From positions 85,102,018-85,166,017 of the forward strand of contig NC_041404.2 of the NCBI RefSeq assembly GCF_900747795.2: a stretch of 64,000 bases of DNA, read 5' to 3'. This document shows, piece by piece, positions 48,063 through 60,125 of this stretch. Under the pieces are notes generated by a model, which saw nothing but the letters and a program-made list of their open reading frames with translations, made no database searches and had not been told where the DNA came from. This DNA is from Erpetoichthys calabaricus. Its lineage: Eukaryota > Chordata > Cladistia > Polypteriformes > Polypteridae. A program made the position numbers and the translations under genes. Position 1 is the first letter of the stretch. Each line of letters opens with the position of its first letter.

Positions 48063-51000
48063 TTTACAGCGATCGGTTCGTAAGGCTATTAGTGTGAACT
48101 CTTGCAGTGCTAGTTTTCTTTGTTCAAGGTTCTCTCAGTGTCATTCAATGTTTTTACATTTAGTTTACTATTACACTGTGCATTCTATGGTATAATTAAC
48201 TATTTTTGTGCTTAAAAATCTTTAAATTAAAAAAAAAAAAATTTACATTCAGCTCATACGGTCCGGAACAGATTCATTGTATTTACATACAATCCTATGG
48301 GGGGAAATTGCTTCGGGTCATGACCAAATCGGGTGGCGACCAGAGTTTTGGAATGAATTACGGTCGTGACCCAAGGTTCCACTGTATAGAGGGAAAGGAG
48401 TCTCTCCCCAATATAAGTGCTTATTTTAAATTATTATTGATTAGATCCTGCCAGGTTTTTAAAAAGTTTTGAACAGATCCTCTAAGAGAGAATTTTATTT
48501 TTTCCAATTTCAAATAGTATACAACATCAGTTACTTACTGACTTAACAAAGGTGAGTTAGGATTCTTCCAGTTGAGCAAGATAAGTCTATGTGCTAATAG
48601 TGAAGTAAAGGCAATTAAAGTTTGTTTGTCCTTCTCCACTTTAAGTCCATCTGAGAGTACACCAAACACAGCTATTAATGGATTAGAATGATTTTTATCC
48701 CATTTCTAACCATACAATGTTCATAATCCCACTCATCCACCAAGGCTACACTTCACTTTTATTTCTTGTTCGTAATTGTTTCCAACTTCCTTTTAGTAGG
48801 GTTAGTAGGCAAACAACTGCATGCACAATTGATGCTTTTGATAGGGAATGAGGGTTTGCCGCATGTGTGTGTGTGTGTGTTTGTGTGTGTGTGTGGGAGA
48901 GTTCCTCATATGAAACAAGTACGCTAAGAAACACTGCACTCCAAGATGAAACTAAAAAAGCCCTGCTCAGTATACTAACAAGGAGAACATACAGCAGACA
49001 GCTTCTGGGTATGGTCGTTAAAGCCATGAAACTTGAACTGAAAAACTGCACTCCGACTATGGCATCAAGTCCTTCATTAAATGCGTCATCCTCAAAGTAT
49101 TGTGATCAAAACTTGATTCAAGCTTTGTGCGTAACAATAGGTAAAGATGCTGTCACAGAAGTCATTTCTTTTTTTATACACTCAGCTGTGGCATGTAATA
49201 CGAATAGACAATTATAGACAAAAATACATCACTGGAATAGGCGGAAATTCAGCTACCTAAATGGTAAGACATTCACAGAATATCCTTTGAAGTCGGTGAA
49301 ATCACTACTAAAAACTGATTCACTTAGTTGGGACATGGTACCTGCTTTAGGGTAAACCTGTGCAAAACATTTTAAAAAAGACAGCAGAATTGGGGTGGGC
49401 AATACTGATGGAAAAATATTCCAATATTTTCTGGATTTTGTCTAATAAGTAGACATTATTTTGCACCCTTTAAAAATGTGCTTTTAAAAGTCTTATTTTA
49501 CTAGCTCCTGTTCACTGTTGTTAACAAGATATATTAACCTTTGCTTACTAATGATATTAATGGAAGCAATATATTTAAGGAAAACATTCTTCATTTACTT
49601 AAAACTGAAAAATTCAACTAAAAACAATATAAGAATATTGAAATCACTAAGTATTATTGTGATCAAGCAATTTCTAAGTGGTGAACAGGATTAACTTTGT
49701 AAAAACAAAAAAAAAAAACTTATAATAAAAGCAACACATACTTCCCCTTCATGTAAAAAAAAATACATGAATCCAAGGGGAAAAAAAATAGTAGTCAGAA
49801 CAACAGGGCAATAATAAGCATTCATCTGTTCTGCTTTAGGGTGAATTATGAAGCATCGAAGCACAAACCAAAATGTAACATATTGTACTTTAAGTCACCA
49901 AATGCAAACTTCAAGTTCACTCAAATATAACAAAAAAAAAAATAGACTTTGCGCCCTAGGAACCAAGTTACCTGAACTATTCTATAACATTTCAGTAATT
50001 ATTTACCACTCTGATGATGATCTTTCTGATCATAAAATAGGTCATTACGATAGCAACTGACGAGAAGAACTCAATTAATTGCAGAATTACAGTATTTGAG
50101 GGTTCCTCTAGCATGCCTTTTTCTCTTGCATGATTTGGCTCAAAAACTAATCAGCACATTATCTCATAACTGGCTCAAGATTCAAGATCCATCGAAAACC
50201 AGAGATCGCAATTTGATGAATCTTAATAATTTGCTCCTCCCACATAGATGACAGGTTATGGTGGGGAGGGTTCAAAGTTAAAATAAAAAAAATCATCCTA
50301 ATGATAGCATTTAATTTGCACACAAAGTAGTCTAACTAGGTTACATGTAGTCTTACTGTGATAGATGTATAATGTAACCATGTGGAGACAACCATGAGTG
50401 GAGAAAACAATTGGATGGCTTGCTGAGTGTTAAATTTCTAAACCAATCCAACATGTCATGAAAGTGGAACTCAAAGTATGGGCAGTGATTTTGAACTGCA
50501 AAGAGCAATGGTGCTCTTGTTAATTTGAACCAACAAAGGGCAAACATCTGATTACGATAAACTAAGTTTGTGAAAATATGAATTGCAAAATATGCATTCC
50601 ATATAAATGATGCATCACATCCTGTCAAATGAAGGTTAAAAGAACTGCCATTAAGAGAGTTGGCAATGAAGAACCATAGGAGATGCAGATTTCGGTACTC
50701 AAAACATTCCTTTCAAAAATCTGCCCAATGACAAAAGTCGAAGCACCCAGGAGACTGCACGGCCTCCATGTCTCATGACACGTCTAAACAAATAACTAAA
50801 GGAAGTTATCTTCTAATTGGAAATGCAAACATGCCAGGTTATATACTGTAGGCACAGCACTTTTAACACTTCGTATATCTGTAGACCACAATGCTCATCT
50901 ACAACTCAGTTTGCCATTATAACATCTAGTGATGCAATAGTCAAAATGACAGAAAAATACAGAATCTAATAGAAGCACTTGTTAAATGTGTCTCCTCTAT

Positions 51001-52361
51001 CACAATGCACTACCTAAATAATCATTAGGCTTCAGTTACCTGTGCTACTGAGCCCATGAACTGATAATAGCAATTTTAGCTTTCTGTTTACTCTCAATGT
51101 CGAGTCTTTCATTCAGTTTCTTTTGCTTCCACCTTAAACCCGGTAGTTTAAATTTTACTGGTCTGAACGAATTGGGGGTGGGCGTTTAGGAAGAAGTCCT
51201 GTGCATGTAGCCTTTGCAAAGCAGGATTTCACAGCTACTCATTATAAACCTTTTAATGGGTTGTCCCAAAATGTATATTCTTGTTTGAGAATCATGTCTA
51301 AGCTACATGAGGCAGTGAATGCATGGACTCTGAAGGAGAGTTTTTAAATTGTTTTTTTCAAAGTGAGTGACATACTCCATAACAGCAGCTCAAACATCAT
51401 TAAAACAATTAGGACATCATCAACGACAATACATATCATATACCCCTACTGCAGATAGAAAAACAGAAACATGATTTATTTTAAAGAAGATACTCTTGGG
51501 TATGAAAAAATACCACTATTGCTTTTAATTAACTTGTGGGTTTGTTGAATGTACACAAACAACTTTGAAATATGGCTGTGTCATGCCGGTAGGACACCTC
51601 ATACTTAAGTGGTTTATAAAAAGAAGAAAAAAAAAAAACCCCTCACATTCATTTAACATGTTAACTTAAAACAAGTACATGACAAAAAATTATACACCTT
51701 ATCTTCTTCTTCTGTTTTGCGCTAGGAAAACTTTATACTTTAAAACACACCGACAGACTTACAAAAAAAAAAAAAAAAAGTTTCCTATTTATAGCTTACC
51801 TTTGGTTCTATAGGCATCTATTAGTTTAATTTGTAGATTCTTAGTTGCTTAGAAAAGGCACTGGTTGTTGAGTGTAACACAATTTTTGAAAAGTTAAAAA
51901 AAAAAAAAAAGAAAAGAGGCCCCTGACAATTCCAAACAAGCTGAGCAAGATCAAACTAATGAGTTAACAAGTTCGAAAAACCCAAAGTACCCAAAACTTT
52001 TGCAAGTTGTATTTTTTTCCCTGTCTAAGTTGCATTTAGTATTTTGTATAAATATCAACTAAATATGTAATTTGGCTAAGGGAGTCCAAATGTTTGTGTG
52101 GAACTGGTGATCCAAAAAAAAAAAAAAACAGCTAACAGCAGCATCACTGCAAAATCAGGTACTATAATTTCTAGATTTTCAAACATTATCCATAATATAC
52201 TAAAAGTAACATGCAACTTTTATATACAATGTACAATAGCTTGAACTGACTCATACCTGTTCTTCGTTGTTGTGTGGTCCCATTGTTCTCACCATTGCCT
52301 CTAGGTGAAACATATCGGACTGATGTTTCCTCCAAATACTGATCTACTGGATCTGGACAAA
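36203..52361 (-). CDS. dedd: DEDD, last three coding exons
   Basis: DEDD is a nuclear/nucleolar protein with an N-terminal death effector domain; it binds caspase-8/10 and FADD and restrains Cdk1-cyclin B1. Exons in the window are 52361-52257, 41877-41740 and 36594-36203, all with GT/AG borders and matching phases. Matches to human DEDD as I recall it: CPDPVDQYLEETSVRYVSPR vs CPDLVDKYLEETSIRYVTPR; KEKQTCDIRLRVRAEYCQHE is identical; the block through FERFNQANTILKSRDLGS to VNVDEEDY is almost identical. The paralogue DEDD2 is much more diverged there. The death effector domain itself is not in the window, so this is 3'-partial. The C-terminus is lineage-specific. Confidence 0.95.
36699..37580 (-). 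mobile_element. hAT transposon remnant in dedd intron
   Basis: Ends CAGCGGTTCCCAAACGTTTT and the inverted AACAGTGGTTCCCAAACTG are typical of a hAT group (CAGTGGTTCCCAAAC). The minus-strand frame 36973-37224 gives LISFATSYLCEAGFSAVAVIKRKYRAKVN and VSSMIPRFEKIC, the hATC end of a ZBED5-like transposase. Only this part of the transposase is left. A clear 8-bp duplication is not visible. The element begins about 100 bp upstream of the last dedd exon. Confidence 0.8.
37581..38932. other. dedd intron, unassigned
   Basis: AT-rich, no gene or recognised repeat. Confidence 0.5.
38935..39806. mobile_element. pogo/Tigger-like MITE
   Basis: Ends CAGTAATCCCTCGCTATATC and, inverted, CAGTAATCCCTCCTCCATCG, flanked by TA at 38933-38934 and 39807-39808. 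Internal CGCGGATTT words repeat near both ends. 872 bp with no transposase. Same family as 2364-3274. Confidence 0.85.
39985..40460 (-). mobile_element. Tc1-like transposase fragment
   Basis: Starts ATGTGTTCCTAATAAAGAGG, resembling the end of a common Tc1 type. Minus-strand frames give MKWPPQSPDLNPVTHLWDMVEREI and FQRFVESMPQRIIVVLKAKGG. In active relatives the first reads [16 protein letters not shown]; the catalytic E is replaced by T. Frameshifted and lacking the other end. Confidence 0.7.
40461..41739. other. dedd intron, unassigned
   Basis: Several T- and AT-rich runs; a 20-bp direct repeat ATTACTGTGACTGGCCAATT around 40546-40583. No gene or named repeat. Confidence 0.45.
41740..41877 (-). 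CDS. dedd: dedd exon with nuclear localisation signal
   Basis: Acceptor TTTTTGTGTCAG, donor TTGTG|GTAAGT. Encodes PQPLICCSPTGPQVCSGRVK, then SRKRKRAH (a basic nuclear signal, matching QRKRRK in human) and KEKQTC, with the final G starting the Asp codon completed in the last exon. Confidence 0.94.
41878..44430. other. dedd intron, unassigned with one AT repeat
   Basis: Contains a perfect TA repeat of about 30 units at 42953-43016. No transposon or exon recognised elsewhere in it. Confidence 0.5.
42953..43016. repeat. TA dinucleotide repeat
   Basis: About 31 TA units. Confidence 0.95.
44540..44830 (+). repeat. Unclassified interspersed repeat, copy 1
   Basis: About 290 bp that align, in opposite orientation, with 61545-61810. 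Shared landmarks: CTTTAGGGATTTCTC, AACCAAGACATTTTATGA, GCCCCAATCTGTCAGC, TCTCTTGCACCTAA. Similarity is roughly 75-80% by eye. The AC repeat at 44873-44891 follows. No coding domain, so probably a MITE or SINE-like family. Confidence 0.65.
45165..45422. repeat. Unclassified GC-rich insert with internal duplication
   Basis: Differs sharply from the AT-rich intron around it. Holds two tandem copies of AAAGGGCCCCAGCACCRGAAGTGAYGTC (45273-45300 and 45304-45331). The right part (CGGCACACTCCGCTGCCCCCTGG) is GC-rich. Looks like a piece of a mobile element or promoter-like repeat; I do not recognise it. Confidence 0.4.
46060..46545 (-). pseudogene. hAT (ZBED-like) transposase fragment
   Basis: The frame 46226-46522 gives EWNIKEKDPAIMINNTANVICVVQLLELLYISCFAHAITLI and HVLKEKQCLLDLPPH. 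It matches fish ZBED1-like hAT transposases (WNIxxKDPAxVTDNAANMxxA, then CFAHxLNL), with the catalytic-region D of TDNAAN changed to N. Terminal repeats not identified. Confidence 0.78.
46560..47489. other. dedd intron, unassigned
   Basis: AT-rich; no gene or recognised repeat. Confidence 0.5.
47490..48690 (-). mobile_element. 5'-truncated L1-like LINE, copy 2
   Basis: Begins with a T run (minus-strand A tail) and matches the L1 tail at 31021-31534 (e.g. AGATCCTGCCAGGTTTT, CAACATCAGTTAC, CTTCTCCACTTTAAG, ACACCAAACACAGCT). It is split by the pogo-like MITE at 47639-48384. No clear target duplication. Confidence 0.75.
47639..48384. mobile_element. pogo/Tigger-like MITE inside the L1
   Basis: Ends CAGTTGAACCTCGGGTCACG and, inverted, CAGTGGAACCTTGGGTCACG, flanked by TA at 47637-47638 and 48385-48386. 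Contains a 37-A run at 48024-48060. 746 bp, no transposase. It inserted after the L1. Confidence 0.85.
48691..52256. other. dedd intron, unassigned
   Basis: AT-rich with A and T runs and a TG repeat at 48865-48893. A hAT-like word GGGGTGGGCAATACTG at 49391 may be a decayed end but has no partner. No exon or RNA gene found. Confidence 0.5.
52257..52361 (-). CDS. dedd: dedd exon (linker after the death effector domain)
   Basis: Acceptor TTCCTTTAG, donor ACAG|GTATGA. Encodes 34 full codons, CPDPVDQYLEETSVRYVSPR then a polar, Gln/Asn-rich part. Split codons at both ends: the first is completed by an upstream exon outside the window, and the last joins the next exon to make Gly. Confidence 0.93.
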
Positions 52362-52677
52362 CTAAAGGAATCAAACATTTATGTCAATTTATTTGCTTAC
52401 CATAAATGCTACATAATATACATTATTAATATGAAAAATTTTAATTTTTTTTAGCATCCATTTCAATAGAAAGGAGAATATCGCCCAACCCCCCAACATT
52501 TTTTCAGGATATTTTATTTGCACATTACTTCAATTAACAACCTACTACCATCTATGAAAGAGTCTATTCCAATTAACAGAACATATTCTCTCTCTTTCCT
52601 GAAGTGAATTTTAAAAATTCTACATATGCAAACAGGTGATGAAAACCAAAGTTGTGAACCATATACTTTGCACTATA

Positions 52678-53727
52678 TAGTACAATCCCTCTTAACCGGC
52701 CACCTCGGGACTGGACCCATGGCCGGTTGCCGTTTTGGCCAGTTAATCCGACGCATACTTATTTTCATGTAGAAAAATATTTCTAAGGTATGTACTGTAC
52801 CTCTTTGACGTTCCTGAAGAAACCATATCCACAAGGCTTCATCCACGATTTCGCACATGGGTTTTTTTTCACGTACAACAACTGCACAGTGTGGTGTAGC
52901 GGGTCCACAGCTCAAGTCAAAAAGGCCACTTTTTAAATAAATCACTGCACTCGCGGCTTAGCAAGTATGTGTGGCCGATCGGTTCCCAGGGAATTCGTGA
53001 TGTGGGCGATCCTAGCTTAGGTGCACAGGTGAGGAGTCATCTGCATTTGTAATTGTCCCCATGATAAATAGAAGCGCGAGGCGGCTAGGGGGAGAACAGG
53101 AGGTTAATGGAGAAGGAAGCAGATAGAGGAAAGCCGGTGCAGGAGAGCGAGCGAGAGAAGATTTGATGGAGCAAAGACAGGCAGCTGGAAGGTGAACCCC
53201 TGCAGATGAGTGTTTGGCTGACACTCGGTGGGGCTGAAGAAAGCGGTCACTACAGCTGAGCGATCACGGAGCTGGAGTGACCGGTATTAAAGACGACTTC
53301 CCGTCGAAAGGCAGCGGCAGTTGTGGAGGCTTTGTGCTGGTGTAGCCCCAGCATGAGCACACCGGCTGCTGTGAAAGAACCCAAGTTTGGATCCGGATGG
53401 AGCCCGAAGTAGCCAGGGATCAGAGGGATACCGGACCAATGTGGAAGGCAGCTGCACCTGCAGGTAGGTCGACTTCCCTGTTGCGAAGCCCGATGGGAGA
53501 AGCAGGGAAGCCATCAGGTAGAAAGAAGAAGGCACCGTGGAAAAAAGGAATATGTAAACAGAAATCACATCTGAAAGTAGGAGCCCTCTCACCTTCCAGG
53601 AAAGAAAGAAGTGCATACATAGAATATAAAGAAGAACTCAGGATTAATTTTTTTTTTTTTTTAATTTTATTAGGACGGTTAATCCGTCGGCCGGTTAATG
53701 CGAGGCCAGTTAAGAGGGATTGTACTG
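52678..53727. mobile_element. pogo/Tigger-like element, third type
   Basis: Ends TAGTACAATCCCTCTTAACC and, inverted, CAGTACAATCCCTCTTAACTG, flanked by TA at 52676-52677 and 53728-53729. The subterminal GGCCGGTTA words recur at both ends. The middle (53100-53600) is purine-rich; its open frames show no transposase motif. Confidence 0.82.
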
Positions 53728-54235
53728 TATTTCTTACTCTGCTAGTTGTCCCCAGTGGTGATGAGGAGGGGAGGGGACCAGGCAATAATTCTCCTTTTGA
53801 AACTGGCAGAGCTAGGGCCTAGATAATTGCTAATGCATCCATCCAATCCAATTTAACTTCTCTCAGGGACACTACACAGTAAGGATCCTTTCCTGTTTTA
53901 TACAGACTGTGGCACAATTTTGAGTCTTTCACAAATAAACTATTTTACCTTAATGATTACTAAGATGTCCAAAGTATTTGGCAGATAAAGTACATTTTTC
54001 CAAGGGGCCTACATACAATCAATATATATATAATGCTTGGGAACAATTAGCAAAAAGGTAAATGGTTTAACAAAGCAAAAGTTTAAAGTAGACCTCAACA
54101 AGCTTAGTTTGGCATTTACTCTCAAGACTAGATGAAACTAGCAGCAAACAAAACAAAATCTTGCTGTAGATTTACAGAGCAGTAATGGTGTATACAGGTT
54201 CACAAGGCAGTACTGTTTACATATACAGGGTGAGG

Positions 54236-55206
54236 CAGAAAGGACAGACATTTTTCACAAAATCACAAAATCGTTAATTTTTTCTTACAAAGAAATTTAT
54301 TGAAAGATTTGAGTTCATATTGAAAAAGCATTTGACAAAATCAAGTGTAGAAAACAACATCTCCCATGTGGTGTCCGTTATCACTGATGCATTTCTGAAG
54401 ACGTTCATGGAAGTTGGCCTCCACTCTTTTCAACATCGCTCAGTCGATATGGGCAACTTCCACGTGAATGGCTTCTTTCAGTTCCTCCAATGTACGGGGC
54501 TTATGCTCGTATACATGTGCATTGAGGTGACTCCACAAGAAATAATCGCACATGGATAAGTCAGGGGACCGAGGAGGCCAATGAATGTCACCAAACCTGG
54601 AAATGAGGTGACCAGGGAAGAGAGGCCGAATAACATCTATTGATGCACTAGCTGTGTGGGCTGTCACCCCATCCTGTTGAAACCACACACGTCGGATGGG
54701 AATACGTTTCGGTCGTAATTCAGGTAAAAAGGAGTTGTTTATCATCTCAATATAGCGCTCCGAACGATTACAGAGGCCAAGTTCAGAAGAATGCTTCCGA
54801 GCAGATCGACTTGGACTGCGCAGCAGGGCTAGTCGTATGCTTTCCACATTTTCAGGGGTATGTGCCATTCGTGTAGCCCCCGGCTGTCTTTTGTTCATTA
54901 GTGTACCTCGTGTACAAAGTGCTTTAACCCAACGTAGGATAGTATTACAAGCGGGAACAGCTTTAGTTCTGTGGATATTGAAATGGCAACGAAACTCACG
55001 CTGAACTGCGGTAATAGATTGGTTCTTGACAAAACAGTCGTACGCAAAAGAGCGGTGTTCTATCATCCATGGCTCCAACTAAAAAAGAAAATAAAAAAAA
55101 ATGCTAAGACTTCGCGAACCTAACGCCACCTACCACACATCTGTCACTCCACCTAGTGGTGAGTTCTAGCCATTTCAAAGACGCCCGTCCTTTCTGCCTC
55201 ACCCTG
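54236..55206 (-). mobile_element. mariner-type (IS630-Tc1-mariner) element
   Basis: Ends CAGGGTGAGGCAGAAAGGAC and its inverted match, flanked by TA (54234-54235, 55207-55208). The transposase frame 54440-55078 is on the minus strand. 971 bp is shorter than intact relatives, so it is internally deleted. Confidence 0.9.
54440..55078 (-). pseudogene. mariner-type transposase, internally deleted
   Basis: 212 codons. The N-terminal helix-turn-helix is FAYDCFVKNQSITAVQREF; a second DNA-binding part is LRWVKALCTRGTLMNKRQPG. The catalytic end holds RRVWFQQDGVTAHTA (second D) and WPPRSPDLSMCDYFLW (third D). I count 41 residues between these two D residues, a DD41D-type spacing rather than the usual 34. 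The first catalytic D and its surroundings are missing because the middle is deleted between LCNRSERY and INNSFLPE, in frame. Confidence 0.85.
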
Positions 55207-55479
55207 TATATATTCCCCATTCAAAAATTTGAACATTTATGTAAATGTCAAATTAAATCTTCTTTCTTTAGTTCATAAAATAAAAAAAATGCCATCATGT
55301 TAGTTTGTTTGCTGTCAAAGTTTTTTCTGTTAACAAAATATGTAATCTGTCCAAACTTTTGCATGGAAGAGCTGCTACAAAATCTAAGCACATTTTTTTT
55401 TTTTTTTTTTAATTTTTAGTGCATTTTTTGAATAAAATTGTGTCACTTAATCTTATATATACATACATATCCATATTAC

Positions 55480-56300
55480 TAAACGAGAATGGTAAACCGG
55501 ATGGACGCAGGGACATGGGCCGTGGACGCAAAAGACGTAGTGCGCAGGCGCCACACAAAGCCCCCCTCCAAGCACCGGAAAATGAGAAATGATGCGCCGC
55601 GCCCATAGCACACAAAAAAAAAGGAGTCGGACGCGGGCGCCACACAAACTCATGGCACAAAGCGCCACACGAAGCCCATAGCACACGAAACGGGACACAC
55701 ACAAAAAAGAGGATTCAGACCCACGACACACAAAGCACCCCTCCACTAACAGAAATAAGAAATGAGGCAACGCGCCCCTAGCACACCAAAAACAAAGGAG
55801 TCAGACGGAAGCGCCACATAGCACACGAAACGGTACGCACACAAAAAAGAGGATTCAGACCCACGACACACAAAGCCCCCCTCCACTAACAGAAATAAAA
55901 AATGAGGCGACGCGCCCCTAGCACACACAAAAAAAAAAAGTCAGACGCGAGCGCCACACAAAGCCCATTGCACACGAAATGGGACAGACTACAGACAGCA
56001 GACGAAACGGGACGTACACAAAAAGGAGGATTCAGACCACCGACACACAAAGCCCCCCTCCACTAACAGAAATAAACAATGAGGCAACGCGCCCCTAGCA
56101 CACAAAAACAAGGAGTCACACGCAAGCGCCACATAAAGCCCATGGCACACGAAACGGGACAGACTACGGATTTCACACACTAACATAAATAAGACATGAG
56201 ACACAAAGCACCCCTCCACTAACAGAAATATGAAATCAGGCAACGCGCCCATATCACACAAAAACGAGGAGTCAGACACACACCCCAAAGTGAAACGGGA
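55480..56300. repeat. Minisatellite with about 150-bp units in the Helitron
   Basis: Recurring words CACACGAAACGGGACAGACTAC, AGAGGATTCAGACCCACG, CACAAAGCCCCCCTCCACTAAC and AGAAATGAGGCRACGCGCCCCTAGCACAC recur about five to six times with unit-length variation. Frames on the minus strand (e.g. 55989-56381) are repeat artefacts rich in Cys, Phe and Leu. Confidence 0.8.
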
Positions 56301-56467
56301 CAGACTACGGACTCCACACATGGTCACCCATCGAGCCCAAGATTGAGGCTCAAAAACGGAAGAGCAACCAAAAGCGAACACTCGAGATCATACATAAACA
56401 ACAAGAGACCGGACTACAATACATATACAGGCGCGACACCTGATGGGTAATAATACGAAGAAACGAA

Positions 56468-56908
56468 ATGTCCGTATTAAACATACGTCATCTGAACACG
56501 TTCAAACTGTACAGCATAGGTGAATCTCATTACAATGATGCACTATTAACCATACAACCACAGAAAAGGCTCCATATTAACAGTGAGTGCGATCCTCCTT
56601 ATTACTTATCCATATTACTAACGATAAAGAACAAACAAGTCATGAATTCACGATCACAGGTACAAAACGATACGGCTCGAGTAACGGGACCACAAACACG
56701 AACCCGCGACACACACAATGAATGTAGACGCATGCAGCGCGCGTCTCAAAGTGCTGAAGCGAAGCAGGCACGGGTTCAAAAGGAAAGAGCTCAAGTCACA
56801 GAGATACAAAAACGGGAGCGACAGGACAAAATAAATGAACGCAGATGTCTACAACGCGCGTCTGAAATGCTGGAAAACAAGCAGGCAAGGCTCCAAAACA
56901 ACAGTTAA
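56468..56908 (+). pseudogene. Helitron protein N-terminal region
   Basis: 147-codon frame, basic and helical, with MQRASQSAEAKQARVQKERAQ, RRCLQRASEMLENKQARLQNN. Repeated Q-R-A-S-E-N-N/A-K-Q-A-R-L-Q heptad-like units are typical of the N-terminal part of Helitron Rep-helicase proteins. Starts near the end of the minisatellite, with a weak start. The nuclease domain that should follow is absent. Confidence 0.65.
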
Positions 56909-56931
56909 TTATCGCATCAGCTACAACCGGA

Positions 56932-58262
<1,331 letters not shown>

Positions 58263-60125
58263 ATTTCGGTTTGTTTGTGCTAATGCAATCTTCTGTATTG
58301 TTATCAGCTACAATTCTTTGTTTACATTTAAGCTGCTCTCCAATACAAAATTTGTTGGCTGTTCTAGCCAACAAAAGGATTTACTACTTTGTTTAGTAAT
58401 ATCGTACACTGCAGCGGTTAAGACAAGCAACCAAGTGCAATCACGAGAGCTTAAGACCGGTATGCCACAAGACAAATATGTGCTCTGGTCATGCACTGAT
58501 TTTCAGTACACTGTGGTATATCTTGTTTGCTCAAAGGAAAAACGTGTGCTCCAAATTGAGAATATGCAGATACAAAAGTATGTCAGTTAACTTTATAATC
58601 AGTTTTTGATCATTCAGTTTAAGTGATGAGATTTGCAAACCTTGCATGACTCCATCAACCCAAACACCCATAAATAAATTTAACGCAAATATAAAGTCGG
58701 TTCAACTACCCCTAGTGTTTTAAGCTCTATTCTAATATGCAAAAAAAGAGGAAGTATGGTAAAAGAGAGGAATGCGTGAGGGGTAAGACTGAAAAGAGAG
58801 AGCAATGCAATTAAATGGAGGCAGTAAGAAATTGATAATCAGGAGAGGCTTCTCATCTGAATTCATTAGCAGAACAACAGTGACTGGTGGATTCTGGTTT
58901 ATGGTCATGAATAACTGAAGAATAAGGAATAAGCCGTTATGGATTCTATAGGATGCAAAACCACTGAAACAAGACACAGACTCTGTAAAGTTGTTACATG
59001 TTACTGACTGTTTGACACTACACTGTTCGCTATTGTTGCTGGTGCCTTCCATTATTCATACATTCCAGCAACATAAAATTAATGACTTCTTGTTGCTGCT
59101 TCTTAAGACGTTATATAGTTGTAATTAGCTCTTTGAGTTGAGTGATGTGGCTGCTGCTGGATAAAAGTTTGTAAAATTACTGTGTTTACCAGTCTTGATT
59201 TCACATCTCACTAATGTGTTTTATTATTCATTTTCTGTAAATATAATTGTACTCTCCAATCTTTCAGTACATTACTAGCATTCATGGTGGATTTCTGTTT
59301 AAGCAGGGTCACACAATATCTGAACTGAAAAGTTAACCTTCCATTTTCACGCTTAGTATTAACAATACTGCAAAATTCCGATCATGGCCATTATACTACC
59401 CACCTCTAGGCAAAACTAAAAAGGTGGAAGAGATGCAATTTATGTAAAGCCGAACTTAAATGCATGTCTTCTTAAATTAGATGGTGATGCACCGCTTAGA
59501 GAGGATGTTTGGATTTGACTAGAAAGCATTATGGGGAGTATTGTTCTCAAATGAAGACAATAGTTTCAATTTACATCTACTAAGACTATGAAAAAGGCAC
59601 ACACTGCATACAGTGTAATGGTCATTACCACTGGATAGCTGAGTTTCAGAGCATTCTAATGATGTATAGTTGTCTATGACTGGTCAATTGCACTATATAT
59701 CATCATTCTCCATATGTAAGTTCTGTGACCAGAGCTCTTTCAATTCAGCTTCAAGTACAGGCAGTGTTTTTTAGCATAGCAATGGGTAGTTGTTATACTG
59801 TACTAGTGCCTCTTGAACTTTCATGTGAAGACCCCGACAGAAGGGGCTGACAGCATCATGCAGTATTCTTTATCCCATTTCTAATTGTGCTTGCTTCAAC
59901 CCCAACTATTTCACCAATGGCAGCCCAAGAAAAAACAATTTTGAAAGTAAAGGTTTGGATGTGCACATAATTATAAATATTTTAAAAAGTCGTTTACTTG
60001 TTGCTTCAGAGTTGGGCTGAGGAATATATCAAATACACTCGATACATCATGGCTTTTTCAACAAGGGATGTAATAAATGACTATATTGCATACACTGAGC
60101 ACACATTGTCATGCAATTTTTATTT
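58263..60125. other. Unassigned dedd-side sequence
   Basis: AT-rich, no exon or confident transposon. The T-rich strand from 60014 (GGGCTGAGGAATATATC) may be a decayed hAT end whose partner could be near 61495; not strong enough to list as an element. Confidence 0.4.

Noticed and set aside
55480-56300. CRISPR-like direct repeats
   Set aside because: Units are about 150 bp without unique spacers and lie inside a Helitron; this is a minisatellite.
55409-56381. Cys/Phe/Leu-rich minus-strand frames as membrane or secreted proteins
   Set aside because: They are translations of the minisatellite units and repeat with the same period.
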